From Phycisphaerales bacterium (lineage in GTDB: Bacteria > Planctomycetota > Phycisphaerae > Phycisphaerales > UBA1924): 64,000 nucleotides of DNA. Below are positions 47,270 through 56,226 of the stretch, one piece after another. The translations under genes and the position numbers were made by a program. The DNA is taken from assembly GCA_029260375.1 (NCBI GenBank), contig JAJDDI010000052.1, positions 62,001-126,000 of the forward strand. Reading direction: 5' to 3'. Below the pieces are notes generated by a model, which was not told the DNA's origin, made no database searches, and saw nothing but the letters and a program-made list of their open reading frames with translations. Numbering within the stretch: the first letter of the stretch is position 1; every line of letters begins with the position of its first letter.

Positions 47270-48813
47270 GCGTTCTCGGCAAGCCAGTTCGTTTCGCGTC
47301 GATCACGGACGAGGCGAACGCAGGTCCGTCCGAGGAGTTTCTCAGCTCCATTCCTCGGGACTTCGCTCGACAGCACCTCCTGCTCTCAGCGGGACGGAAC
47401 GGTGAAGTCGAGCAGCTCTTGATCACGCAGCGGAGCAGCCCAGCGGCCATCTGGAATGTCGGCGTGAGACTCGGAGTTGACATCGCGACCAGTCTGGTGG
47501 ACCCCGAAAGCCTTGCGCGCCGGATCGACGATGCGTACGCCGCATCGGCAGGGCACGCGCATCAAAGCAAAGTCGCTGACGAACAGAACACGGCGCCGGC
47601 TGACCTCGATAGCCTGCTTGCGGAAGCGGATCGTGATCTTCTCAGCACGGAGGGCAAGGGGCCCATCGTCAAACTGGTTGACGCACTGCTCTTCGAGGCT
47701 CAGGGACAGCGCGCAAGCGATCTGCACATCCAGCCGCTCGCGGATCGCACGCTCGTTCGTTATCGAGTCGATGGCGTGCTTCACGTCGCTCGGGAGTTGC
47801 CGCCATCGATCACGCAAGCGGTGACAAGCCGTGTGAAGGTGATGGGGCGGATGGATATCGCCGAGCGGCGCATGGCTCAGGACGGGCGGGCAACCGTAAA
47901 GATTGGCGCGGGCGACTCAGCTCGATCGATTGATCTTCGCATCAGCACCCTGCCGACCAGCTATGGGGAACGTGTGGTTCTCCGGTTACTCGATACTGAT
48001 CGAGGACTTCGCCTGGCGCGCCTCGACCAGATTGGAATGCCTTCTTCCGTTCGCACCGCGTACGAGCTCGCGACCAGCCGCGCCAACGGAATCGTGCTGC
48101 TGACAGGGCCGACAGGATCCGGGAAGACGACCACGCTGTATGCCACGCTCCGCTGGCTCGCCGCTCGGGGGCTCGCAGGCGGCGAGCTGAACGTGATGAC
48201 GATTGAGGACCCGATCGAATACGAGCTGTCAACCACCGGGGTTGCGATCAGCCAAGCCCAGGTCAACACGAAGAAGGGTGTGACATTCGCGACCGGTCTA
48301 CGCCACATCCTCCGGCAAGACCCGGACGTAGTTATGGTCGGTGAGATCCGAGATTCCGAGACCGCACGGACAGCGATCCAGGCCTCACTCACGGGCCACC
48401 TCGTGTTCTCGACCCTCCACACGAATGACGCCGCGAGCGCCGTCACCAGGCTCGTTGATCTCGGGGTAGAGCCTTATCTCGTCGGCTCATCTTTGACGGC
48501 CGTCCTGGCTCAGCGGCTGGTTCGCCTCATCCACGCCGAGTGCTCCGGAAACGGATGTGCCGGGTGCCTCGAGTCCGGTTTCAGAGGCCGCACAGGCCTC
48601 TTTGAGCTGCTCACGCTCGATGATCACATGCGTGCACTGGTCACCTCAGGCGCTTTGGCTTCGGATCTCCGTCGGGCCGCCAAGCAGCGCGGTATGCGGT
48701 CTCTGCATAATGAGGGTGAGAGGCTTGTCGATGAGCACATCACATCGCGCCTTGAAGTTGAGCGTGTTACCACGGACTTTGAGACCAATCTCGTTGGGGG
48801 ATCGCAGTTATGA
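47266..48813 (+). CDS. gspE: type II secretion ATPase
   Basis: About 515 residues. ATP hydrolysis drives pseudopilus assembly. Walker A GPTGSGKTTT, Asp box MTIEDPIEYE, Walker B LRQDPDVVMVGEIRDSET, His box TGHLVFSTLHTND. The zinc-binding tetracysteine region is short here: CSGNGCAGCLESGFRGRTGLFEL, lacking the usual insertion of about 30-40 residues and one Cys pair. The start codon is probably TTG 47266, overlapping the gspD stop (TTGA); TTG 47236 is possible. No ATG suits. Confidence 0.9.
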   Translation: MSVLGKPVRFASITDEANAGPSEEFLSSIPRDFARQHLLLSAGRNGEVEQLLITQRSSPAAIWNVGVRLGVDIATSLVDPESLARRIDDAYAASAGHAHQSKVADEQNTAPADLDSLLAEADRDLLSTEGKGPIVKLVDALLFEAQGQRASDLHIQPLADRTLVRYRVDGVLHVARELPPSITQAVTSRVKVMGRMDIAERRMAQDGRATVKIGAGDSARSIDLRISTLPTSYGERVVLRLLDTDRGLRLARLDQIGMPSSVRTAYELATSRANGIVLLTGPTGSGKTTTLYATLRWLAARGLAGGELNVMTIEDPIEYELSTTGVAISQAQVNTKKGVTFATGLRHILRQDPDVVMVGEIRDSETARTAIQASLTGHLVFSTLHTNDAASAVTRLVDLGVEPYLVGSSLTAVLAQRLVRLIHAECSGNGCAGCLESGFRGRTGLFELLTLDDHMRALVTSGALASDLRRAAKQRGMRSLHNEGERLVDEHITSRLEVERVTTDFETNLVGGSQL

Positions 48814-50072
48814 CCGTCTGGCGATACACGGCGATCCCGATGGAGGGCGCCGGCGCATCTCGACAGCGGGGAGAGCTGGCCGGGGAGACGCCAGCCGATG
48901 TCCGTGCCGCGTTGCGCCGGATCGGTCTGCAGGTAGTTGATCTCCGCCCGGTTCGGCGCCCGGCGAGAGGTGATCAGTCCAAGCAGCTTGCTTCTGCGCA
49001 AAGTGCATGGCATCGACATCTCCGCTCTCGGCGCCGCCCGGCAGTTGGTGAGCTGTACGACTCGCTGGCAACGATGCTCGACGCAGGGATCCCGTTACTG
49101 GAGGCGGTCTCGGCGGTTTCTGGAGGAACGGCGTCTCGCTCATCGAAACTGCGGGCGATGCTGTTGGAGCTTCGCGAGACTCTCCGGGCTGGGGCCTCGC
49201 TCGCGAATGCAATGCGAGATCATCCTTCGTGGTTCAGCGCCGTTGAGATCGAGATGGTGCGATCTGGACAGCATTCGGGGGAACTGGCATCAGTTCTCCG
49301 GGTGCTGGCCGAACGAAATGAGCGGTCTGGCGAGCTCTCGGGAAAGCTTGCCGCCGCCCTCGCCTACCCGGCGATTGTCTCGGCTGTGGGCGTCGGTGTG
49401 GTGATCTTCCTGAGCACGAAGACCCTTCCCGACCTCGTATCCATCCTCGATGACGCTGAGATTTCGACCCCGGCACTAACCGCCGGTGTTATGGCGGTCG
49501 GCCAGTCGCTCATCAAGTACGGCTGGGTCGGGATCCTGGCGGTCCTCTTGATCATTGTGCTCTGCATGTACGCGTGGGTTTGTGGTCAGAGGCAAGGGTC
49601 ATTGAGCCTGCCCTGGATACACCGCGTCATACCGCGAGTCATGAGACAGGGGGCCGTGGCTGAACTGATGCTCGCGTTGGCTGAAATGGCCCGGACCGGA
49701 GTACCGATCGTCGAGTCGCTCCGGGTTCTCGCGCCGGCCAGCAATGGGTTCGGACGCAGCGTACTGCGGCCAATGCTCGAGACCGCCGCTGACCGAATCG
49801 AACGCGGGGAGTCGCTCTCCGCATCGCTCGACAGTCCAAGATGGTTTGACGAGGAACTGCAGCGTCTAATCGAGATCGGGGAGACAAGTGGTGAGCTGCC
49901 CGAGGTTCTCGAGAGAGTCGGTCAACGGCAGCGCCGGGCAGCGAGAAGGGCAATCGACCGATTGGCAACCATGCTCGAACCCGCGGTCATCCTGATCCTC
50001 GCTGTTCTGGTTGGGCTCGTCGTGCTCTCGGCCATCCTGCCGCTGGTCCGTCTGCAGGAGGTGATTGGATGA
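48810..50072 (+). CDS. gspF: type II secretion inner-membrane platform protein
   Basis: 420 residues with two T2SSF domains (about 75-200 and 280-400), each starting with the pattern LYDSLATMLDAGIPLLEAV / LMLALAEMARTGVPIVESL, and three membrane helices (IVSAVGVGVVIFLSTKTLP; GILAVLLIIVLCMYAWV; VILILAVLVGLVVLSAILP). ATGA overlap with gspE and with gspG. Confidence 0.92.
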   Translation: MTVWRYTAIPMEGAGASRQRGELAGETPADVRAALRRIGLQVVDLRPVRRPARGDQSKQLASAQSAWHRHLRSRRRPAVGELYDSLATMLDAGIPLLEAVSAVSGGTASRSSKLRAMLLELRETLRAGASLANAMRDHPSWFSAVEIEMVRSGQHSGELASVLRVLAERNERSGELSGKLAAALAYPAIVSAVGVGVVIFLSTKTLPDLVSILDDAEISTPALTAGVMAVGQSLIKYGWVGILAVLLIIVLCMYAWVCGQRQGSLSLPWIHRVIPRVMRQGAVAELMLALAEMARTGVPIVESLRVLAPASNGFGRSVLRPMLETAADRIERGESLSASLDSPRWFDEELQRLIEIGETSGELPEVLERVGQRQRRAARRAIDRLATMLEPAVILILAVLVGLVVLSAILPLVRLQEVIG

Positions 50073-50527
50073 CACAACGAACCCGTTCTCGGCCAAGACC
50101 CGATGGCTTCAGTGCCAGGGGGATGACGCTCGTTGAGGTGCTTGCCGTCGTGGTCATCCTCGGGCTCATTGCTGGCACGCTCGCCGTCGGATTCTCCGGC
50201 GCTTTCGGGAAGGGCAAGCGAGAGCTGGCGAAGACGAGCATCGGCATCTGCGCCCAGCATGTCGAGGCGTACCGCATCGAGCACGACGCCTGGCCTGACG
50301 CCTCGATCGGGCTCGCGGCGCTCTCCGATGGACACGCGGCGCCGACCGACGCCTATTACCTCAAGCCCGATCAGCTGCTCGATCCCTGGAACAATCCTCT
50401 GGTCATTGTCGTGCCCGGCCCGAACGGACATCCCTATGAGATCCTCACCTACGGCGCCGACGGCCAGCCGGGGGGGCAGGGAGAGGCCGCCGATCTCACC
50501 TCGATCAACCTGCGCAAGAACGACTAG
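50069..50527 (+). CDS. gspG: major pseudopilin
   Basis: 152 residues. Prepilin cleavage site G-MTLVEVLAVVVILGL (Glu5 present) after a basic leader, and the C-terminal Ca site DPWNNPLV ... YGADGQPGGQGEAAD that defines GspG. Forms the body of the pseudopilus. Overlaps gspF by four bases. Confidence 0.93.
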   Translation: MTQRTRSRPRPDGFSARGMTLVEVLAVVVILGLIAGTLAVGFSGAFGKGKRELAKTSIGICAQHVEAYRIEHDAWPDASIGLAALSDGHAAPTDAYYLKPDQLLDPWNNPLVIVVPGPNGHPYEILTYGADGQPGGQGEAADLTSINLRKND

Positions 50528-50529
50528 CT

Positions 50530-50997
50530 ATGGGCGACCATCGCAATACACTTCGGGCCTTCACGCTCATTGAACTCATGGCATCGATTGCGCTGCTGGC
50601 GTTGATTGCGTCAATATGCGCGATTGGCCTTGCCTCGACTGGAGACGCGGCTGCAACCGAGCGTGCCATCGCGGCCGTGCTGGACGCTGACCGGTCAGCT
50701 CGCCAAATCGCCAACGAGTCTGGACCAGTTCGCCTCACGGTGACAGATGGGCATACGCGGCTCACACTGGCTTTGGTTGTCGAGGAATCCGGCGTTCAGG
50801 AGATCGACCTGCCCCCCGGGATACTCGTCGACCTTCTCAGTTCCGATGCGGAGCTGCCTCTCCAAGCTGTCGCGTATGACGGCCGGGGCCGGTGCACTGA
50901 TTTCCGCGTCCGGGTTCGGTCTGGCGAGCGTATGCGAGCCTTGCAGATCGCCGGCCTCACTGGCTGGGCTGAGCAACTGGGGAGCCCCATCCGATGA
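50530..50997 (+). CDS. gspH: GspH-like minor pseudopilin
   Basis: 155 residues. Short leader, AFTLIELMASIALLALI membrane stretch with Glu5, then a small soluble domain (EIDLPPGILVDLL, YDGRGRCTDFRVRV) like GspH/FimT. Starts two bases after gspG and overlaps gspI. Confidence 0.8.
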   Translation: MGDHRNTLRAFTLIELMASIALLALIASICAIGLASTGDAAATERAIAAVLDADRSARQIANESGPVRLTVTDGHTRLTLALVVEESGVQEIDLPPGILVDLLSSDAELPLQAVAYDGRGRCTDFRVRVRSGERMRALQIAGLTGWAEQLGSPIR

Positions 50998-51380
50998 GGC
51001 GATCTCAAGGTATGACCCTGATCGAGGTCCTCGCGGCAACCGTCCTGCTCGCCATGATCGTAGCCGTGTGCCTTCCCATGCTCATCGGAAAGGCTCGCTC
51101 CGACGCGACTCAGACAGACATCACCCTTGAAGAACTCGCGCTTATCGCAGACCGTGCGCTCAGTGACCCCGCCGCATATGGTCTCGGCCCTGCGAATGGG
51201 ACAGTATTGATAAACGGCCCACGCCTACAGGTGATCTCGCCATCGACACCCGCCGACATTCACCTGTGTGTGCTTCACCCGACATCGCCTGAGACTGGCC
51301 ATGTTTGGGTGGTCTTTCTGTCCGGGGCCACATCAGTGTCCCGGTGGCTGAGCATTGAATCGATCGGAGTTGCACCTTGA
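50994..51380 (+). CDS. gspI: GspI-like minor pseudopilin
   Basis: 128 residues; G-MTLIEVLAATVLLAMI leader and Glu5. The soluble domain is divergent. Named GspI by length and gene order (G-H-I-J-K), not by specific motifs. Confidence 0.68.
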   Translation: MRRSQGMTLIEVLAATVLLAMIVAVCLPMLIGKARSDATQTDITLEELALIADRALSDPAAYGLGPANGTVLINGPRLQVISPSTPADIHLCVLHPTSPETGHVWVVFLSGATSVSRWLSIESIGVAP

Positions 51381-51910
51381 ATCGGCGCGGTCTCACACTC
51401 TTGGAACTTCTTCTCTCCTTGGCCTTGCTCAGCAGCGTTACGCTTGCGTCTGTCGGCTGGACAACGACAAGCGTTGACGCGAGCCGGGAGATCGATGCTC
51501 GGGCTCGCTGGGAAACGGCCGCGAGAGCGACGCTTGAGATCATCGCTCAAGACCTCGCTGCAGGCGACCGCTCGCGTCGACGGATCGACGGAGAACGGAA
51601 TCCAACCTGGATCACTTCTGAAGGCTCGAGTCTCGCTGTAGTTGTGCGGGCGGCGCCATTCTCTGAGGATGTGCTTGCCATCTACACTCTCAACCAGGGG
51701 GCGAGCCAGCTAAGCCGGTCTCAGCCTTCACAGAGCAGAACCTCCGAGAATGACCGCCTGCTGCTGGGCGATGTAGCGGCGTTCGAAGCTCATCTGACAC
51801 CAGCATCACTCGAATCAGACATGCCGGCGCATCTCGACTCCCGAATCGAGTCTCACGCTGGCTGGACGGTATCCCGAGTGTTCTGGATCCGCGATCGGCG
51901 CCAGCCATGA
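51377..51910 (+). CDS. gspJ: GspJ-like minor pseudopilin
   Basis: 177 residues; leader RR-G-LTLLELLLSLALLSS with Glu5 and ARATLEIIAQDLAAGDR typical of GspJ/PilW. TTG start at 51377 within the gspI stop (TTGA). Confidence 0.75.
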   Translation: MNRRGLTLLELLLSLALLSSVTLASVGWTTTSVDASREIDARARWETAARATLEIIAQDLAAGDRSRRRIDGERNPTWITSEGSSLAVVVRAAPFSEDVLAIYTLNQGASQLSRSQPSQSRTSENDRLLLGDVAAFEAHLTPASLESDMPAHLDSRIESHAGWTVSRVFWIRDRRQP

Positions 51911-52839
51911 CCCCCACGCAACCATATCCTCGCGGAGCCGCGATGTTAGTCGTGCTCACGGCCCTCGTGCTCACGACGACGGCGGCGACTGTTGCCGTGC
52001 GAGCCAGGATCTCCTCACGACTCTCTGCTTCAGTTGATCACCGTAGTCGCATCGCTGCCGATCTGCTTGATGCAAGCCAACCGCCAATCGAGCACTGGCT
52101 CGCCCACCGGTCGGCGCGGCTCGTTCTTTCCCCTGACACGATCGAGCCGAGCACAACTGTGCTCCATGACCAGTGGACTGCCGGCGCGAACTCCTGCGAA
52201 CTCCGCATCACTGCGTGGGACCAGTGCGGAATGATCCCAATATCAGCTCTCGCGCAGGGACACCGATTGGGCCATACGGCGTCGTCTAGAGCAATCGAGC
52301 GCGCTCGCGATATTCCTCGCGAATGGCTAGATCATCCAGGCCTTGACATGCTCCAGAATGATGACGATCTCATCTTTCCAGTACCGAGAGCGACTACGCC
52401 AACCCTGTACGGATCCGACAACCCCGTTCCCCAACGGATCCGACCTCTAAACCAGAAAGAGGTCATTGCCTTGGGCGCTCTCCTGGCGACGCACAACCCA
52501 CCGACCCAGGTCCGCTCGCGACGCGGGGCACCTCCGATCTGGCTCAATGTCAACACAACTCCGGCTCCCCTTCTGCAAGAAGCCTTGCGGCTCGCCGGGC
52601 TTGGCGGTCTGGACGCGGCCCTTGCCGCCCGCGCGGACGGAACTGGCGTCGCGCTCAACGCGCTCATCCCGATCGGCGACGCGCCCAGTACCGCCCCGAT
52701 CCGCTTTGTCACCTCGAGTCCATCATGGGCATTCCGAATCGACATCCGCGTCGGTACCTTGAGACGGAGCTGGTGGGAGGTTTGGACAAACACATCGAGC
52801 AACTGGGAGGCGGTGCAACGCCTTGCGATCATCGACTGA
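51907..52839 (+). CDS. gspK: GspK-like minor pseudopilin
   Basis: 310 residues. N-terminal RGAAMLVVLTALVLTT lacks Glu5, as is usual for GspK. Contains INVNTAPx-like WLNVNTTPAPLLQ and the helix-hairpin segment ALAARADGTG of the GspK large domain. It is the tip pseudopilin. Overlaps gspJ by four bases. Confidence 0.8.
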   Translation: MTPTQPYPRGAAMLVVLTALVLTTTAATVAVRARISSRLSASVDHRSRIAADLLDASQPPIEHWLAHRSARLVLSPDTIEPSTTVLHDQWTAGANSCELRITAWDQCGMIPISALAQGHRLGHTASSRAIERARDIPREWLDHPGLDMLQNDDDLIFPVPRATTPTLYGSDNPVPQRIRPLNQKEVIALGALLATHNPPTQVRSRRGAPPIWLNVNTTPAPLLQEALRLAGLGGLDAALAARADGTGVALNALIPIGDAPSTAPIRFVTSSPSWAFRIDIRVGTLRRSWWEVWTNTSSNWEAVQRLAIID

Positions 52840-53359
52840 TCCAATCAAGATTCTTCAACGCCTTTTGCGCATCACATGGGCGGTCGGCTGCGCTGCTCTT
52901 GCACTTTGCGCATGGTTTGCTCTCTCCGCCCCGAGTCCGTCCGAGATCCAGATCTCGAACATCCAACCAGTACTGGACATTGGTCTCGAACAAGCACCGC
53001 CCCCCGTACTCAGTATGACGGGGTTTGAGCGGGCGGTATTGTGGGCCGAGCCTGAGACGACTGCGGATTCGCTGCCCGAGAGTCCAGAAGAGCAGAAGTC
53101 TGTGGCTCCACCTGTTCACCTAGAACTTCTCGCCTTGATCACCGAGTCCGATCCTGAGAGCGGAGAGATGATCCGGTCAGCCGCGATCTACGACCCGCAG
53201 GCGGATCGCGTCTGGATCGTCAACTCGGGCGAGCGAGCCGGGCGGCACCGCGTTACCACCATCGAGCATGATCGTGTGCTTGTTGATTCCGATGGACAGC
53301 AGACGGCCCTGCCGCTTTCCCCCGATCGGTCCGATGGCTCCGAGGCGCCTGACGCGTGA
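52823..53359 (+). CDS. gspC: GspC-like inner-membrane protein
   Basis: 178 residues from TTG 52823, overlapping gspK by 17 bases. One membrane helix (about 15-37) and a homology-region-like domain: HLELLALITE, SAAIYDPQADRVWIVNSGERAG, TIEHDRVLVD. GspC HR domains contact the secretin. Order K-C-L is unusual: gspC normally starts the operon. No PDZ domain. Confidence 0.65.
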   Translation: MRSSTDPIKILQRLLRITWAVGCAALALCAWFALSAPSPSEIQISNIQPVLDIGLEQAPPPVLSMTGFERAVLWAEPETTADSLPESPEEQKSVAPPVHLELLALITESDPESGEMIRSAAIYDPQADRVWIVNSGERAGRHRVTTIEHDRVLVDSDGQQTALPLSPDRSDGSEAPDA

Positions 53360-54267
53360 AGCAAGTCCACACCCATCCCGAGCATTGTGATACTCGGCTC
53401 CCGCCCAACATGTTCTATTGGGCTATCCTCGACACCTCAGGCCTCCCGGCACCGGGGATTCGCCCCTCGACCCGTGTCCAGCGACTTGGATACTTGTTTG
53501 AATCGATACTGCCAGAGCCGACTGAGTCCGTCCACGCCGTCTATCTTCCGATTGCTGCCGGGCATGTGCTCGCGTGCGCTTTGCCGCGCGATCGGCTTTC
53601 CGACCGGCATGAGGATGCGATCTCGCTCGGACCTTTAGAGGCGCCTCCGTTCATCCTGGAATCGCTGGCGAACGAGCACAGAGCCCTCGATGCAAGTGGA
53701 TTCATTCGATCGATAAACCTGCTCACTGGCGAATACGAACCGCCGGCGGTTCTCAGGGCAAAGTCCCGCTGCTCACTGCATGTCGTCATGATCCTCACAC
53801 TATGCACCCTGCTCATCACGATCGGCCTTGAACGACGCACGCAATCCTCTCGCTCCTCTGTCATGGATATGAATAGTCATATTCAGACTCTGTACGATCT
53901 GGCTCTGGGGGATGCCACTTCCAATGGCCAGGATCCAGCCGCTCGGCTCCTCTCGGAACTGCGCCGCATGCGGGCCGCTTCCGACTCCCGAAATCAACTG
54001 CAGACCCCACCAGACGTTTCGATCGCGCTTGCCTCCATTCTTGAGCGCTGGCCCTCCGTGGTGGCTGCGCAGACGAGCAACGTCCATCTCACGGGTGATC
54101 GGGTCATGATCACGGCTCTTCTCCCCAATACCACCCAGGCAGAACAACTCGAACGCTCGATGAGTGAGGTTGACGGGTGGACGATCGGCCAACGCACGTT
54201 CCGACCGGCTCGTGATGGCGTTGAACTCCGACTCCCTCTCGTGCCAATCGAGGAGGGCACGCCTTGA
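53356..54267 (+). CDS. gspL: GspL-like assembly protein
   Basis: 303 residues, GTG start in the gspC stop. A short cytoplasmic part, one membrane helix (CSLHVVMILTLCTLLITIGL, about 140-160) and a periplasmic ferredoxin-like region. Much shorter cytoplasmic domain than proteobacterial GspL. Named from place and topology. Confidence 0.6.
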   Translation: MKQVHTHPEHCDTRLPPNMFYWAILDTSGLPAPGIRPSTRVQRLGYLFESILPEPTESVHAVYLPIAAGHVLACALPRDRLSDRHEDAISLGPLEAPPFILESLANEHRALDASGFIRSINLLTGEYEPPAVLRAKSRCSLHVVMILTLCTLLITIGLERRTQSSRSSVMDMNSHIQTLYDLALGDATSNGQDPAARLLSELRRMRAASDSRNQLQTPPDVSIALASILERWPSVVAAQTSNVHLTGDRVMITALLPNTTQAEQLERSMSEVDGWTIGQRTFRPARDGVELRLPLVPIEEGTP

Positions 54268-54815
54268 GATTCCGACCCTCAAGCGCGATCGCCGGCACGG
54301 CCGCTCTCTGCTTTGTCGCCCTGCTTCTTGCGTGGGGCCGGTTCAAGGCGGCCGATCAAAGTGCGAGCTCTGCCAGAGCCCGACTCAGCAGAGTCTCTGC
54401 AAACGTCATTGAACTCGAGACTCTTCGGGCCGAACTTCCACCGGTAATGCCGAGCGACAAACCGCATGGCTTCTTGGTCACACATCTCCGAGAGTCGCTT
54501 CAGCGTGCAGACTTGGCCGGAGTGCAGATTAAGCAGATCACCCGCCCTGGTGACCGGGTCGCTCAGCGACCGGGAACATCCGGTGACAACGCTCTTGTCT
54601 CTCTACGATCTGAAGTGATCGTGCTTGAGTCGCTTACCACATCCGAGCTGGGGCAATGGCTTCAGGACTGGCGGCAGCATCATGCAGAATGGACGCCGTC
54701 ACAGATCAGCATGAACGCGATCAGAGGCCGGACTCAGTTGAGCGGAGGTTACTCCGTGACCATCCACATGACAACGCTGTTTAGTAACCACCAACCGCCG
54801 GGGCTCAATCCGTGA
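54264..54815 (+). CDS. gspM: GspM-like assembly protein
   Basis: 183 residues, TTG start overlapping gspL. One N-terminal helix (AIAGTAALCFVALLLAW) and a small periplasmic domain with coiled coil. Position and topology agree with GspM/PilO; no unique motif. Confidence 0.6.
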   Translation: MRFRPSSAIAGTAALCFVALLLAWGRFKAADQSASSARARLSRVSANVIELETLRAELPPVMPSDKPHGFLVTHLRESLQRADLAGVQIKQITRPGDRVAQRPGTSGDNALVSLRSEVIVLESLTTSELGQWLQDWRQHHAEWTPSQISMNAIRGRTQLSGGYSVTIHMTTLFSNHQPPGLNP

Positions 54816-55387
54816 TCACCACCACGCAAACATTCCTATTATTGCTCGTCGTGTTCGCGGCTGGATGTCGGCCCGATGTCAGACACGACGGTCCCTACCG
54901 TCCTCAATCTGTTCAATCTCGAGACTCACTCGAAGCGCAGCGTCTGACTCAGATCGCCGCTGATCTCGTAGAGTCGGATCCGACCGAGGCCGAGCGAGTC
55001 CTTCGGCAGGCCCTGGACCACGACCTGCACCACGGGCCGGCGCACAATAATCTTGGGATCATCTACCTCAGCCAGGGCCGTTTGTACGACGCCGCGGGTG
55101 AGTTCGAGTGGGCGCGAAAGCTGATGCCCGGCCATCCTGATCCGAGAGTTAATCTCGGGCTCACGCTGGAGCGGGCGGGCAGGATGGGCGAAGCGATTGA
55201 CGCCTATGAAGCGGCGATCGAATCGCGCCCGGCACACCTCCCGGCGATCCAAGCTCTCGCCCGATGCCAGCTCAGACATAATCGAGTCGATTCTCAAACT
55301 CCCGCTCTCCTGGGCGACATCGCGTTACGCGGAGACCCAGGATGGCAGATGTGGGCGCGCAAGCAACTGGCCAGAATGGCCGAGTGA
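54812..55387 (+). CDS. TPR lipoprotein at the end of the gsp operon
   Basis: 191 residues, GTG start overlapping gspM. Lipobox LLLVVFAAGC then about three TPR units (PAHNNLGIIYLSQGRLYDAA, DPRVNLGLTLERAGRMGEAI). Could act as a pilotin or secretin scaffold in the type II system; that role is inference from position. Confidence 0.75.
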   Translation: MITTTQTFLLLLVVFAAGCRPDVRHDGPYRPQSVQSRDSLEAQRLTQIAADLVESDPTEAERVLRQALDHDLHHGPAHNNLGIIYLSQGRLYDAAGEFEWARKLMPGHPDPRVNLGLTLERAGRMGEAIDAYEAAIESRPAHLPAIQALARCQLRHNRVDSQTPALLGDIALRGDPGWQMWARKQLARMAE

Positions 55388-55499
55388 TGCAACTGATTCT
55401 TGGTTGCCTCAGCTTGGAGCTGAGCGACGGGCCAGCAGTTTGTTGGGCTCCGCCAGACGCTGTTTGCAATGCCGCGGAACAATGCCGCGGCCTCACTGC

Positions 55500-55876
55500 G
55501 ATCACCGGCGAGAGCAACTGCGGGTCTCCGCCGAGAGAACGGCGCCTGATCGCGATCCTGGGCTCAGTCTCATCGGCCTCCATACATCGAGTTGGCATGA
55601 GAGAGCATGTACCCCGGGCCGCCTCCCCCCGCTCCAGTTCCGATCGCTCGTCATCCAGAATGCGATCGCGCGGGGACAAACGCCATCGTCGGAATAGAAC
55701 GCTCGCAAGTCTTGGACTCGAGATGCCAGATCCAGCAGCACGATGAACCCGATCGCGATCCTGAACACCGCGAGTGATCGGAGGTCGGGGGTGAACGGGT
55801 AAGCAACGGCTCGCGCAACTTTGCGGGGAATACGAAGCGCAGTTGTGCTGCTTGCTCTTACGACGAGAACTCTCAT
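55500..55876 (-). pseudogene. 5' remnant of an HTTM-domain membrane protein
   Basis: The minus-strand frame from ATG 55876 reads YPFTPDLRSLAVFRIAIGF, VLLDLASRVQDLRAFYSDDGVCPRA, the hallmark N-terminus of HTTM (vitamin K-dependent carboxylase-like) membrane proteins, then loses all similarity after about 75 residues. HTTM proteins normally have over 250 residues. Another frame carries YMLSHANSMYGG close by, consistent with a frameshift. Broken gene. Confidence 0.6.
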
Positions 55877-55892
55877 TGTCTCGAGCTAGCTC

Positions 55893-56065
55893 GTCTTCTG
55901 AGATGCCGAGATGAGTAGTCATCTGCGCTACCGATTCTGTTGCCCAGGTGCGTATGGCAGCATGTACATACTTCGAGGGAGGCAAGCGCAATCTCGAGTG
56001 GCTGCGGACTAAACCCTGTCCATATGAACCCACAGACCGGGCAAACCGCCACAGTTCTTTGGTAG
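55893..56065 (-). pseudogene. possible CxxC (zinc-ribbon-like) protein fragment
   Basis: One minus-strand frame gives VCPVCGF, LEVCTCCHTHLGN, two Cys pairs 22 residues apart, like CPCC zinc-ribbon small proteins. No start with a ribosome-binding site and no proper ends were found. The rest of the 840-bp stretch 55388-56226 holds the HTTM remnant and nothing else I can name. Confidence 0.3.
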
Positions 56066-56226
56066 TGCGAAGGCGCGTCTGCTCCTCAGAAAGCGTGCCT
56101 CAACGACGTGCTCAATAAACTCAGTCGATTGCATCCGCCGGCTTGTCCCAAACTCCAGCATCACCGAGCGCATCCCGCGTTACCCGCGGATTACACCAGA
56201 CCCGCTCGTGTCCGGGCGCCGCGAAG

